From Okeania sp. SIO3B5 (GTDB taxonomy: Bacteria; Cyanobacteriota; Cyanobacteriia; Cyanobacteriales; Microcoleaceae), in NCBI RefSeq assembly GCF_010692555.1, contig NZ_JAAHHG010000032.1:1-47032 (forward strand): a DNA stretch of 47,032 bases, given 5' to 3'. The position numbers and the translations under genes were made by a program. Under the pieces are notes generated by a model, which saw nothing but the letters and a program-made list of their open reading frames with translations, made no database searches and had not been told where the DNA came from. Shown here piece by piece: positions 29,171-40,300 of this stretch (position 1 is its first letter; the number at the start of each line of letters is the position of its first letter).

Positions 29171-30946
29171 ATGATAAAGAAGAAGTATATTCCTACCCCT
29201 ATAATTGAGAAAAAAGACCGAAAAACAGTCAAAATTGTGGATAAACTAGAAACTCGTCGGTTATCAACCCCCTACATTATTTGGCGATTCATAGTTTATT
29301 TTTTAGGAATACAATACCGCAAGTTTACTGGTAAGTCAGATGTGCAAAAAACAGCCACTCAATTACGAGAAATCTTTGAACAGTTTGGTGGTTTTTGGGT
29401 AAAAGCAGGTCAGCTATTAGCATTGCGAAGCGACTTATTTCCAGATGAAGTATGTGATGAACTACTCAAGTTACAGTATGAAGCTATTGGATTTCCTTTT
29501 GATATAGCACAGTCAACTATTGAATCAGAATTAGGCAAGCCAATAGATCAGATATTTGCAGCCTTTGATGAACAACCTTTGGCTGCTGCATCTATTGGTC
29601 AAATTCATAGAGCAGTTTTGCGGAAGAAGAAAAAACTAATTCCTGTGGTTGTTAAGGTTCAACGCCCTGGTTTAGCAGAGTCTTTTAAGCGAGATTTGGA
29701 TGTGATTAAGCTTTTTGTCAATGTGTTGATCACCTTGAATATTGGTAGTTATTTACGTTTAGATGAAGCTATTGCAGAACTGGAGAAAACTTTTAGAGAA
29801 GAGTTAGACTTCCGCTATGAAGCAACAAATGCTCGTAGGATGAAAAAAACGTTAAAAGAGCACAAGATATATGCTCCGAAAATTTACGATAAATATTCTA
29901 AACGTCGAGTTTTGGTAATGGAATTTATCGATGGTGTATTAATGGCGGATTATATTAAGACCTATCAACGCGATCGCGCTAAAGCTAGAAGATGGGAGGA
30001 CGAAAACGATGTAGACCCCAAAAAGGTAGGTGAAGGCTTATACTTATCATTGTTGCGACAAATCTTTGAAGATAATCTCTATCATGGTGACCTACATCCG
30101 GGTAACATTATTTTGCTGCGTAAGAACAAGTTTGTATTGATTGACTTAGGAAGCACGGGTTCTCTAGACAAAGAATCAAGAGATACCTATATGAAGTATA
30201 ATAATGCCTTGGGAGAAGGGGATTTTGCCAAAGCTGCTGACTACACTATACGATTTGGTGTAGATGTACCGAAGGCTAATATTCCCAGAGTACGGGTAGA
30301 AATGGCACGGGCAGTAGTGAATTGGGCAGCTCAGTCAGGGCTTAAGGGCTTATCATACAAAGAAAAATCCTTGGGTGGAGCTACCGCTGAGCTTTCTCAA
30401 GTTCTAATTAACTATGGTATCCCCACTAACTGGTCATTTCTGAAAGTTAGTCGGTCTCTTTTAACATTAGATGGTTCGCTTCAGTATTTGTTACCAGAGT
30501 TCGATTATTTCAAGATTAGTAAAAAGTATAATAAAGAATCGGGGCGCCGTGCTTTAACTCAAAGTCTACGCCCTGAGAGTATTATGGCATCAATGAATAA
30601 GTTATCAGAAACTGTTGCTGAGTATAACGATCTGATTCTGCCTCAAGTCCGACAGCGAACTATACCTTTTGAGTTAACAGTTAACAAGTTTGCTTTATCG
30701 TTGGCAGTGATTTTGCGTACTTTGTCATCTGTATTGCTGATAGGTGGGTTTGGAACACTGTATGTATTCCTCTATCAGCAATATTTTGGGGTTATTCAAC
30801 CTATTAATGTTGAAGTTGTTGATGAAGTTGTGAGACAGTTGCCATATATACCATATTTAGAGTGGGTAGGGATATTAATTGGTGGGGGATTGACTTTCAG
30901 AATTTTATTAGCTTGTGCAAATATTTTAGAGCGTAAGGAGTTTTGA
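29171..30946 (+). CDS. ABC1/UbiB/AarF-family protein kinase-like protein
   Basis: The 591-residue protein has the KxGQ motif in FWVKAGQLLALRSDLFP, the Ala-rich loop AAASIGQIH, the lysine in VVVKVQRPG, HGDLHPGN as catalytic loop and IDLGSTG in place of DFG. These are all family hallmarks. Two hydrophobic segments at the C-terminus (about 515-540 and 565-588) anchor it in a membrane. Family members act in quinone or prenyl-lipid metabolism and stress responses; the exact role here is unknown. It converges on the NRPS operon, with 66 bp between stop codons. Confidence 0.92.
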   Translation: MIKKKYIPTPIIEKKDRKTVKIVDKLETRRLSTPYIIWRFIVYFLGIQYRKFTGKSDVQKTATQLREIFEQFGGFWVKAGQLLALRSDLFPDEVCDELLKLQYEAIGFPFDIAQSTIESELGKPIDQIFAAFDEQPLAAASIGQIHRAVLRKKKKLIPVVVKVQRPGLAESFKRDLDVIKLFVNVLITLNIGSYLRLDEAIAELEKTFREELDFRYEATNARRMKKTLKEHKIYAPKIYDKYSKRRVLVMEFIDGVLMADYIKTYQRDRAKARRWEDENDVDPKKVGEGLYLSLLRQIFEDNLYHGDLHPGNIILLRKNKFVLIDLGSTGSLDKESRDTYMKYNNALGEGDFAKAADYTIRFGVDVPKANIPRVRVEMARAVVNWAAQSGLKGLSYKEKSLGGATAELSQVLINYGIPTNWSFLKVSRSLLTLDGSLQYLLPEFDYFKISKKYNKESGRRALTQSLRPESIMASMNKLSETVAEYNDLILPQVRQRTIPFELTVNKFALSLAVILRTLSSVLLIGGFGTLYVFLYQQYFGVIQPINVEVVDEVVRQLPYIPYLEWVGILIGGGLTFRILLACANILERKEF

Positions 30947-31012
30947 AACAAACCCGGTTTCTGCGCTTTTTTATAGGGAAACCCAAAAAAAACTATCTAA
31001 CTTGCGCGTAGA

Positions 31013-34000
31013 TTAGCATCTGCTGTTATCATTGGTAGGTGGTATATGCACATGGGAATCCCTCAATCGCTTTTCAGCAATTTTACGCTCCGTCTCATTG
31101 TCAGTTACTGGGAAATGCGCTAACGCTACTTCGTCTACTTTTCCTTGGTGAGTCAAAGGTAAACTTGATACAGGAACATAAGCTCCTGGCATCATGTATG
31201 GAGGTAACTGTTGTTGAATTTGGGAGTCTAATTTTTCGGGATTCCAGACTCCGGCCACCACAACATAAGCTACTAGGAATGTTTGATGAGCTAATACATA
31301 AGCTTCTTCTACTCCGGCAACTGATAACAGAGCAGTTTCTATGTCTGCTAGTTCTATTCGCTTTCCTTGAATCCATGTATGCCGTTGTTTTGTTCCGACT
31401 ATTTCTAGATAACCTTTGTTGTGATAACGACCTATGTCTCCTGTTTGAAATAGTTTACCTAATTGTGGGTGTTCTATAAATTTCTGTGATGTCTGTTGCT
31501 GTTGATGCAGATAACCTCTGGCTAAACTGGAACCTCCAATATAGATTTCTCCTGGTACTCCAGTGGGAACAGGGTCTTGGTGTTGGTCTAGTACATAAAC
31601 TGATAACCGACCAGGGTTGCCTAGGGGTACATTTTCTCTCTTGGGTTCTTCTACCCATTCCCAGTGGGTAACTTCTCCTCCTGCTTCTGGGAGACTGTAG
31701 AAATTATGTAATGAAACTGGGTAAGTTTCGACAAATTTGTTGGCTATTTCTGTTGATAGGGTTTCTCCACTGCTAAGGAGCGATCGCCAACTCTTCAAAG
31801 ATTCTGCCTGGTTAGTTGTATTTAACCAGGTGGGTAGTTCTGACGGATACAGGTGAAGTATGGTAACTTTGTGCTTGCCGATTAATTGCTGTAATTTTGT
31901 TGGCTCGTTATTTGCAGCTATAACGACAGTACCACCACTGATTAGAGGTAAACCTATTTCTAGAAGAGCTACATCTTGAGTCAGAGATGTTTTATGTAGT
32001 AGAATATCTTGATTAGTTATTTTCAGTGTTTCTTGTAGCCATTGTAAACGTTGAGCTACAGCTTGATGTTCGACTAGCGAGCAGGATGCTCGCGCTGGGG
32101 TTTGATTGAGGATATAGGCAAGGTTGGTGGCTGTTGTTCCTGTATTTGGGTTGTCTGTATTGTGTTTAGCTATTGATTCCCACTCCGTGTCTAGACACAG
32201 AATTTGAGCATTGGAGTCAGGAATTTCTGATTTGAGGTCGTTTAGGGTTAATATTACCGAAATTGACTGTAAATCCTGTGATTTGTCCGTTGGATCTATT
32301 GCTACATAAGCTCCTCCTGCTTTGAGTATTGCTAATAAACCAACGACTCTTTCTACAGTAGGGTCAATATATATGCCTATTGGTGTTTCTGTGCTTATGC
32401 CTAAACCTAATAGATGGTGGGCAAGTTGGTTAGCTTTGTAGTTGAGTTGGGCGTAGGTTAATTGTTGGTCCTCAAATATTAAAGCTACTGCATTTGGGTT
32501 CTTTTGAACAACATTCTCAAATAATTGATGGATACATTTGTCTGTTGGATAATCTATTTTGCTGTTATTCCATTCCTGCAGAATTTTTTGTTTTTCTGCT
32601 GCTGTAATTAGGGGAAGTTTCGAGATTTTTTCTTGGGGGTTGGCTACTATTGCTTCTAGTAAAGTTAGGAAATGTTCCATCAACCTAGCAATGGTTGCTC
32701 CGTCAAATATGTCTGTGTTGTAACAAACATAAGCTTCGTGTTCTGGTCCTGATGGTGCTTTCCAGAGATATATTTCTAAATCCATTCTACTAGCAATGTC
32801 TGGATAATCTGCAACCCTAGGAGTCACTCTTAATCCTGGTAAATCCCAAGAGTTCAGTGATTTTATATTTAGAAAGTCAAAGTACACTCGCATTAGACGA
32901 TTTTCCTTAACTTCCGTACCTGGAATAAGTTCCTCTAATAGCTGTGGAAATTGTAAATTCTGATGTTTATAGGCATCTTCAGTTGTTTGTTTGACTTGAG
33001 TTAACAATTCGGTAAAGCTAGAGTCATCTGAGAACTGAGAACGAATTGGAAGCATGCTTGCAAACATACCAATTAATGGTTCGATTTCGACTCGGTTGCG
33101 GTTAGCAGTTATTGCACCTACTATTAAGTCAGACTCTCCACTATAACGATACAATAAGACAAAAGTTGCACTCAGCATAGTCGTAAATAATGTTGTACCT
33201 AACTCTTGACCAAGTTGCTCAAGTTTCTGTATTAAGTTCTGATTGAGTTCCAATGTTTCAAATCTTCCCTCGCGACTTTGCACTTCTGGAGGTCGGCGGT
33301 CTGTTAGTAGGGGTAATATTGAGGAAGTTCCTGCTAGTTTGTGTCTCCAGTAGCTTAGATGTTCTTCTAATACCTCTGCTGTTTGTTGTCGTTGCCAGTG
33401 GGAGTAGTCGGCATATTGAATGGGTAGTTCTGGTAATGGGGATGGGTTTCCTTGAATGTAGGCTTCATACAATTTATATAGTTCTGAGATTAGTATGTTT
33501 ATAGACCAACCGTCATATATTATGTGGTCTATGACCAATATTACTACATGAGTTTCTGGGCTAAGTCGTACGAGGGTGACAGACAGCGGGGGGCTTGCTA
33601 GGTCAAAGTGTTTTTGGGCTTCAGTTCTGACTAGCTGTTCAAGTTTGGTTATCTGTTCTGCTGATGATGGTAATTCTATTACCGACAGATTAATTTTGGC
33701 GACGGTCGAAATTACTTGTATGGGTTTTCCGTCTATAGAGGGGAAACTGGTCCGTAGACTTTCGTGTCGTCGGATGATTTCGTTGAGGCTTTGCTCTAAG
33801 ACTGCTTTATTTAGAAAACCATCCACGGTAAAACTAAACATACCGTTTAACGGACGCCAGCCCAAAATAATTTCTTGAGGGTAAGAAAGGGGAATTTCCT
33901 GTTCCCTAGAAACCCTTGGAATAACTTGACTTTCCTTTGGTTCCAACTCTTGTTCAACTAAAACTTCTGCTAGTTGAGCGATAGTAGGATTTTGAAATAG

Positions 34001-37000
34001 CTTACTTATAGAGAACTCTACTGGCAATCTTTGTTGCACCCGAGACACAACCTGAGTGGCATTCATAGAATGGCCACCTAAATCAAAGAAGTTATCGTGT
34101 ATACCTATCTGTTCTATACCCAACACTTCTCTCCAAATCTCTGCTAATGCCTTCTGTGTCTCCGTCTCAGGAGCTACATACTCCGTTGACACACTACTGA
34201 GATTATCCGGTACAGGTAATGCCTTCCGGTCTACTTTTCCACTTGGAGTCAGAGGCAGTTGCGACAACACTACAAAACCGCTCGGTATCATATACTCCGG
34301 AAACTGCTCTTTCAGATACTGTTTCAATTTCTTGATTTGTTCTGCCTCTGATATCTCTTGGTTTGAGCTAGCTAGAGTTTGGGTTTCTAACACTATATAC
34401 GCCACTAAACGTTTATTACCTAGGTTGTCTTCGGTGGCTAATACTACTGTTTCTTTAACTATATTATGTTGAGTTAGGGTCGCTTCTATTTCCCCCGTTT
34501 CTACCCGGTATCCTCTGATTTTTACTTGGTTGTCTATCCGCCCTAAAAACTCTATGTTGCCATCAGCTAGATAACGACATAAGTCTCCTGTTCTATATAA
34601 TTTTGTGACTTTTGAGTTATCAAAAGTATGAGGGATGAATTTCTCAGTTGTTAATTCTCGCCGGTTCAGATAACCATTTGCCAGACCGACTCCACCAATG
34701 TAAAGTTCTCCTGGAACCCCTACTGGCAATGGTTGTTGCTCACCACTGAGAACATAAAGTTGAGTATTGGCAATCGGACGACCTATCGGGGGGAGTTTCG
34801 GCCAGTTATCCGCATCTCCTTCTAATGTGTAAGCAGAAACTACATGGCTTTCTGATGGTCCATATTGGTTTTGCAGTCTACATTCAGGCAGTCGCTTCAT
34901 CATCTCCACCAGGTCTGCTGTCACCTGCAATTGTTCCCCTGCTGTTACTATTTCTCGCAATGGTGGCAGATTTTGGCATTGAGATGCCACTAAGGCCAAC
35001 TGTTGTAAAGCTACAAAGGGTAAAAATAGTCGCTCTACCTGATTGTGAGTTAAGAATTCCATCAATCCTAACGGATCACGCCTCAGTTCTGAAGACACTA
35101 ATACCAGAATCCCTCCTGAACAAAAAGTGGAGAATATTTCTTGGAAGGATACGTCAAAGCTAATAGGAGCAAATTGCAGAGTTTTTGCTCCTTGACCAAC
35201 TATTGTTTCCTGCTGTTGCCAAAGGATTAGATTCACCAGAGAACCTTGGCTCATAGCCACTCCTTTTGGCTTACCTGTGGAACCAGACGTATAAATAACA
35301 TAGCCCAAGTTCGATGGTTTGACTTCACTAATTAAATTGCCTTGAGAACAGTCTGACCATAGGTTGTCGTTACTATCTAAACACACTATCTGAGCTTCAT
35401 ATTCTGATAATAACGTTACTAATGATTGCTGAGTTAGCAATATGGATACTTGGGAATCAGAAATCATATAAGCCAAACGTTCTGATGGATAATTGGGGTC
35501 TAGTGGCACATAAGCTCCTCCAGCTTTGAGTATGGCTAATATACCTACTACCATTTCTACTGAACGCTCTACACATATACCCACTAGGGTATCTGGAACT
35601 ACTCCCAACTTTTGCAAGTAATGTGCTAGTTGATTAGCTTTGCTATTTAATTCCGAATAGGTCAGCTTTTGTTGTTCAAATACTACTGCTGCTGCATCTG
35701 GGGTTTTCTCTACCTGCTCTTCAAATAATTGACGGATACACTTGTTATTTGGGTAATCTGTTTTCGTATTGTTCCATTCCACCAGTATTTGGTCTCGCTC
35801 TGCCTCTTTCATTAATGGCAGCTTGCTCACAGGTTGCTCGGTCGTCTCTACTGCTGCTGATAGTAAGTTTTCATAATGTGACACCATGCGACTAATTGTT
35901 TCGGCTGAGAACAAGTCTCGGTTATAGGCACAGAATCCTTTGATTTCCTCTCCTACTGGCCACAGATGTAACTCTAAGTCAAACCTCACTGTCATCTCAG
36001 CTCCTCCCCCTTCATACCAACCTACTTCCAAGTTGGGTAAGCTAAAGGATGGTTTTAATACTTCCTCCTGCTGAACGGCAAACATTACCTGAAACAAGGG
36101 GCTTTGCGATAAAGAACGTTCTGGTTGCAACTCTTCTACCAATTTCTCAAAGGGTATGTCTTGATTACCATAAGCTTCTAGAGCTGTTTGTTTAACTCGA
36201 TTTAATACCTCTGTGAAACTAGGGTCTCCTCCTAGGTCTGTGTACATGACTAGGGAGTTGACAAAGAAACCGATCAACCCCTCTATTTCTCGGCGGTTGC
36301 GGTTAGCTATAGGTGAACCTACTGCTATACTTTCTTGACCACTGTAACGAGACATTAAGACTTTGAAGGCTGCTAACAGGGTCATAAATAGGGTAGTTCC
36401 CTGCTTTTGACTCAGTTGTTTAACTTTTGAGGTCAGCTCTGCTGGTATGTTTATGGGTATACCTGCTCCATTAAAAGTTTGAACTGGAGGTCGGGGATGG
36501 TCTGTGGGTAGTTGTATTTGAGGTAAGTCTTGGAGCTTTTGCCTCCAGTAACTTAGTTGACTTTCTAGGGTTTCACCTTGTAAATAGTTCCTTTGCCACA
36601 CTGCAAAGTCCGCATATTGTATGGGCAACTCTGGTATTGGGGATGGTTGGTCTTGCACTATGGCAGTGTAAATAACTGAAAGTTCCTTGGGTAATACTGT
36701 AAGTGACCAGCCATCGCTTGCTATGTGATGTAATATGATTTGCAGTATGTGTTCTGCTTTTCCTAGTTTAAACAACTGAGCCCGTATGGGGGGGTCTACT
36801 TCTAGATTGAATGAAAGTTCATTTTCTTGTTGGAGTAGTTGTTGCAGTTTGGTGGTTTGCTCAGATGGTGTTAACTCACTTAGGTCTTGTATAGGTAGTT
36901 CTAATTCAAAGGGGGATTGAATTATTTGTACTGGTGTGTCGTTGATTTCACTGAAAGTTGTTCTCAGAGTTTCATGGCGAGCAATGATTTGGTTGAGACT

Positions 37001-37354
37001 TTTTTCTAGGGCTAAATAGTCGAGTTTTCCTACTAGCTCTAGGGTTAATGGCATATTGTAGGCATTCCTACTCAAAGCCATTTTTTCAATAAACCATAGC
37101 CTTTGTTGCGCAAAGGATAATGGCGGAGGATTGCCATTTCGCTCAATAGGATTAATTAAGTCTTCCTTGAATTCTCTCTTTAAATTAGCTTGTTGCAAAA
37201 AAGTAATAATTTCCTGCTTACGATCGCTTAATTTAGTTCGTAGCTCTGATGTCAAAACTCCTTCTGGAGCATTACAGCGCAAGCGTTGACCTTCAAGCCA
37301 TAATTTGATATCTTGATTAGCCAGATCGTCTAAAAATTTTTCTAATGTTTTCAT
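31013..37354 (-). CDS. NRPS C-A-PCP-C-A*, last gene of the operon
   Basis: The protein has 2113 residues. Order: TubC-type N-terminal docking domain (1-55), condensation domain (about 75-500, HHIASDG at 209-215), adenylation domain (about 520-1030; nucleotide-binding loop TSGSTGKPKG near 686), carrier protein (FFDLGGHS near 1091), second condensation domain (about 1140-1580, DHIIYDG near 1278, catalytic His kept), and a second adenylation-like domain (about 1620-2090). The pocket of the first A domain reads DVQLVAQVVK by hand, closest to proline codes. The second A domain has lost TSGSTG (reads AYILNQTPARASC), NxYGPTE (reads FYSLPEAG) and the usual GRxDxQ segment, though GKVD remains. No carrier protein or release domain follows. 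The ATG overlaps the upstream stop (ATGA). Confidence 0.93.
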   Translation of the reverse strand: MKTLEKFLDDLANQDIKLWLEGQRLRCNAPEGVLTSELRTKLSDRKQEIITFLQQANLKREFKEDLINPIERNGNPPPLSFAQQRLWFIEKMALSRNAYNMPLTLELVGKLDYLALEKSLNQIIARHETLRTTFSEINDTPVQIIQSPFELELPIQDLSELTPSEQTTKLQQLLQQENELSFNLEVDPPIRAQLFKLGKAEHILQIILHHIASDGWSLTVLPKELSVIYTAIVQDQPSPIPELPIQYADFAVWQRNYLQGETLESQLSYWRQKLQDLPQIQLPTDHPRPPVQTFNGAGIPINIPAELTSKVKQLSQKQGTTLFMTLLAAFKVLMSRYSGQESIAVGSPIANRNRREIEGLIGFFVNSLVMYTDLGGDPSFTEVLNRVKQTALEAYGNQDIPFEKLVEELQPERSLSQSPLFQVMFAVQQEEVLKPSFSLPNLEVGWYEGGGAEMTVRFDLELHLWPVGEEIKGFCAYNRDLFSAETISRMVSHYENLLSAAVETTEQPVSKLPLMKEAERDQILVEWNNTKTDYPNNKCIRQLFEEQVEKTPDAAAVVFEQQKLTYSELNSKANQLAHYLQKLGVVPDTLVGICVERSVEMVVGILAILKAGGAYVPLDPNYPSERLAYMISDSQVSILLTQQSLVTLLSEYEAQIVCLDSNDNLWSDCSQGNLISEVKPSNLGYVIYTSGSTGKPKGVAMSQGSLVNLILWQQQETIVGQGAKTLQFAPISFDVSFQEIFSTFCSGGILVLVSSELRRDPLGLMEFLTHNQVERLFLPFVALQQLALVASQCQNLPPLREIVTAGEQLQVTADLVEMMKRLPECRLQNQYGPSESHVVSAYTLEGDADNWPKLPPIGRPIANTQLYVLSGEQQPLPVGVPGELYIGGVGLANGYLNRRELTTEKFIPHTFDNSKVTKLYRTGDLCRYLADGNIEFLGRIDNQVKIRGYRVETGEIEATLTQHNIVKETVVLATEDNLGNKRLVAYIVLETQTLASSNQEISEAEQIKKLKQYLKEQFPEYMIPSGFVVLSQLPLTPSGKVDRKALPVPDNLSSVSTEYVAPETETQKALAEIWREVLGIEQIGIHDNFFDLGGHSMNATQVVSRVQQRLPVEFSISKLFQNPTIAQLAEVLVEQELEPKESQVIPRVSREQEIPLSYPQEIILGWRPLNGMFSFTVDGFLNKAVLEQSLNEIIRRHESLRTSFPSIDGKPIQVISTVAKINLSVIELPSSAEQITKLEQLVRTEAQKHFDLASPPLSVTLVRLSPETHVVILVIDHIIYDGWSINILISELYKLYEAYIQGNPSPLPELPIQYADYSHWQRQQTAEVLEEHLSYWRHKLAGTSSILPLLTDRRPPEVQSREGRFETLELNQNLIQKLEQLGQELGTTLFTTMLSATFVLLYRYSGESDLIVGAITANRNRVEIEPLIGMFASMLPIRSQFSDDSSFTELLTQVKQTTEDAYKHQNLQFPQLLEELIPGTEVKENRLMRVYFDFLNIKSLNSWDLPGLRVTPRVADYPDIASRMDLEIYLWKAPSGPEHEAYVCYNTDIFDGATIARLMEHFLTLLEAIVANPQEKISKLPLITAAEKQKILQEWNNSKIDYPTDKCIHQLFENVVQKNPNAVALIFEDQQLTYAQLNYKANQLAHHLLGLGISTETPIGIYIDPTVERVVGLLAILKAGGAYVAIDPTDKSQDLQSISVILTLNDLKSEIPDSNAQILCLDTEWESIAKHNTDNPNTGTTATNLAYILNQTPARASCSLVEHQAVAQRLQWLQETLKITNQDILLHKTSLTQDVALLEIGLPLISGGTVVIAANNEPTKLQQLIGKHKVTILHLYPSELPTWLNTTNQAESLKSWRSLLSSGETLSTEIANKFVETYPVSLHNFYSLPEAGGEVTHWEWVEEPKRENVPLGNPGRLSVYVLDQHQDPVPTGVPGEIYIGGSSLARGYLHQQQQTSQKFIEHPQLGKLFQTGDIGRYHNKGYLEIVGTKQRHTWIQGKRIELADIETALLSVAGVEEAYVLAHQTFLVAYVVVAGVWNPEKLDSQIQQQLPPYMMPGAYVPVSSLPLTHQGKVDEVALAHFPVTDNETERKIAEKRLRDSHVHIPPTNDNSRC
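32077..32093. repeat. 17-bp palindromic repeat inside the degenerate A domain
   Basis: GCGAGCA-GGA-TGCTCGC has perfect 7-bp arms in frame at the position of the nucleotide-binding loop, encoding part of PARASCS. Its GC content differs from the surrounding gene, and it looks like a small mobile palindrome. Confidence 0.65.
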
Positions 37355-40300
37355 AGCTCTATTTCCTCCCGTTTTTCTGGATTATTAGAGGTTGTTTGTA
37401 GTCGTTGTGCTAGAGATACGTTAATATTACTAGTATTTTCAAGGTAAGTACTTAATTGTTCTATAGTTGAATATTCAAATATACTTGTTATAGGTAACTC
37501 AATATTAAAAGTCTCCCGAACTCTAGACACAACCTGAGTTGCCATCAAAGAATGACCACCTAAATCAAAGAAGTTATCATGTATTCCCACCTTTTCTATT
37601 CCCAACACTTCTTCCCAAATCTCTGCTAAGTTCTTCTGTATCTCCGTCTCAGGAGCTACATACTCCGTTAACACACTACTAGCCATATCTGGGACAGGCA
37701 AAGCCTTACGGTCTACTTTACCGTTAGGAGTCAGAGGCAGTTGCGACAACACCATTAACCCTGATGGCACCATATACTCTGGCAACCTCGACTCCAGATA
37801 CTCTCTCACCTGCGGTATCAATTCCTTTCTCAACTGGGAACTCAACGGATTATTCCCATAATTATTCCATTTACCTCCTATCACCGATTTTTGAGTCAGG
37901 GGTGTTAACACGATTCCCTCTTTTGCTAACTCACTCCGCACAAATACCGCATCCATCAATTCCGGACTTCCCTGAGCTGACCAACACAACTCTAAGCTAT
38001 ACCCCAAAGATGGACTTAGTTCATATAACCTCTCTGGATCGATACCCTTGTTTTCGTTTGACTCTAACTTCTGCCTCAACTGCTGTACATTCAGTTTTGA
38101 TTCTAGCTGTGATAGCAACTCTACCAATTCTACATCATTAGCTACTCTGGTATTTACTAAACCACTAAAGCAAATTGATTCTGGCTCTTGCTCTCGCAGA
38201 TAAGTTTCTATCTCTTGAACACTCAAAGCCTCTCCACTTTCTACAGTCGGTGTTATTACTGTTCCTGGTTTGGCCTCTATATGCAACAGTACGCTATACC
38301 TATATTTACTCAGTTCATTGTGTTCTGTTCCCCTCTGCAAACGTATTTGTACATGAGTTATTTCTGGATGTTTTTCCTTGAGAGCTACAAACAACTCTGG
38401 TGACACTAACAACTCCGTCTCGGTCTCCATTTTTCTGTCTATTTTGGCCTTGAGTTGTTCTAGCGATAGTGATGGAGTTCCTTGATACAGTTGCACCGAA
38501 GAGTGAAATGCTTTCATTAATGGAAAACTGCGGATATCCCCTAGGAAAATCGTTCCTCCTGGTTTGACTACCCTGATACTATTTTCTATGACTGACAACA
38601 AATACTCCACACTAGGGAAATACTGGACTATAGAACTCAGAAGTACCACATCGAAACTATTAGGAGCTATATCAGCCATGTCTTCGGCTCGTTTCTGTGC
38701 TAAGGATACATGACTATATTTGTCTGGTTGCTCTTCTATTTGTTTTTTAATATATTCTAATGATACCTTGGATATATCTGTACCATAATATTTTTCTGTC
38801 TGCGGTGCGATTTGAAATAGCAGCATTCCTGTGCCACAACCTATTTCCCACACACTCTCTGGTTTGGCCGCTAATACTTGAGTTACTATATCCCCTGCCC
38901 AGACGCGCATTTGCTCTACTGGTATCGGCTGGTTATCGTAGTTGCTTATCCATCCTCTGGTGTTGAATAGTGGGTCACTTACTTCACTTAGTTGGTCATA
39001 TATTTGTTGGTTAAATATATCTTGCCAACTATCTACTTGGGTTTCTGACAGTTCGGGGTTGGAACTGGTTGTGCTTTCGGTTTCTGGTACTATGTATGCT
39101 ACTAAACGTTTATCTCCTGGGTTGTCTTCTCTTGCTAATACTACCGTTTCTTTAACTTGAGGGTATGAATTGAGGACTGCTTCTATTTCTCCTGTTTCTA
39201 TTCGGTATCCTCGCACTTTTACCTGATGGTCTATCCGCCCGATAAATTCTATATTGCCATCATCTAGATAACGGCATAAGTCTCCTGTTTTGTATAATTT
39301 GGCTTTTTTTGATTCCTCAAAGGGATTAGGAATAAATTTATCCGCTGTCAGTTCGGGGCGGTTGTGGTAGCCTATTGCTAAACCATCTCCTCCTATATGA
39401 AGTTCTCCAGGCACTCCTATGGGCACTGGTTGATTCTTTGAGTCCAGGATGTATGCCTGGGTGTTGGATATTGGCTTGCCTATGGGCAGATTTGTTGCTC
39501 CTTGTGCTACTTTAGTCACGTTGTACCATGAAGAGAATGTAGTGTTTTCTGTTGGTCCATACACATGAAGTAATCTTTCTGGTGCCCCTTTCTCTAGTAC
39601 CTGTTTCACTGATTTCGGGTCTACTGCCTCTCCTCCAAATAACAAATGTTTCAAGGTACTGAATGCTTCTGGTACTGAGTAGGCCAACTGATTAAATAAA
39701 GCTGTTGTCAAAAACAGTGTAGTGATTTTTTCAAGTTTGATATAGTTGACAAACTCTTGAGGTGAAAGGAGTAGAGATTTGGTAATTACTACTACCACAC
39801 CTCCGTGTAATAAAGCTCCCCAAATTTCAAATGTGGCTGCATCAAAAGAGGTATTGGAAACTTGAGCTACTCGGTCTGTTGCTTCCAGTTGCACATAGTT
39901 AGTGTTGCTAACAAGCCGAACTACTCCTTGATGAGGAATAGTTACCCCCTTTGGTTGACCCGTGGAACCTGAAGTATAGATAACGTAAGCTAACTGATTA
40001 GCTGTTACCTGATTTTCAGGCGTTTGCTGACTCTGTTGATTAATAATTTCGGAATCTGTATCCAAACAAATTACTGATGCTTTTGTGTCCGATAGATGAT
40101 GTTGCCATTTTTCTTGAGTCAAGATGATGGATAGTTGTGCATCTTCTACCATGTAATTGAGACGCTCAGTTGGATAATTAGGGTCTAATGGCACATAAGC
40201 TCCTCCGGCTTTGAGTATGGAGAGTATACCTATTACCATCTCCACTGAGCGCTCTACACATATTCCCACTAGCATTTCTGGAGCTACTCCCAAGCTTTGC

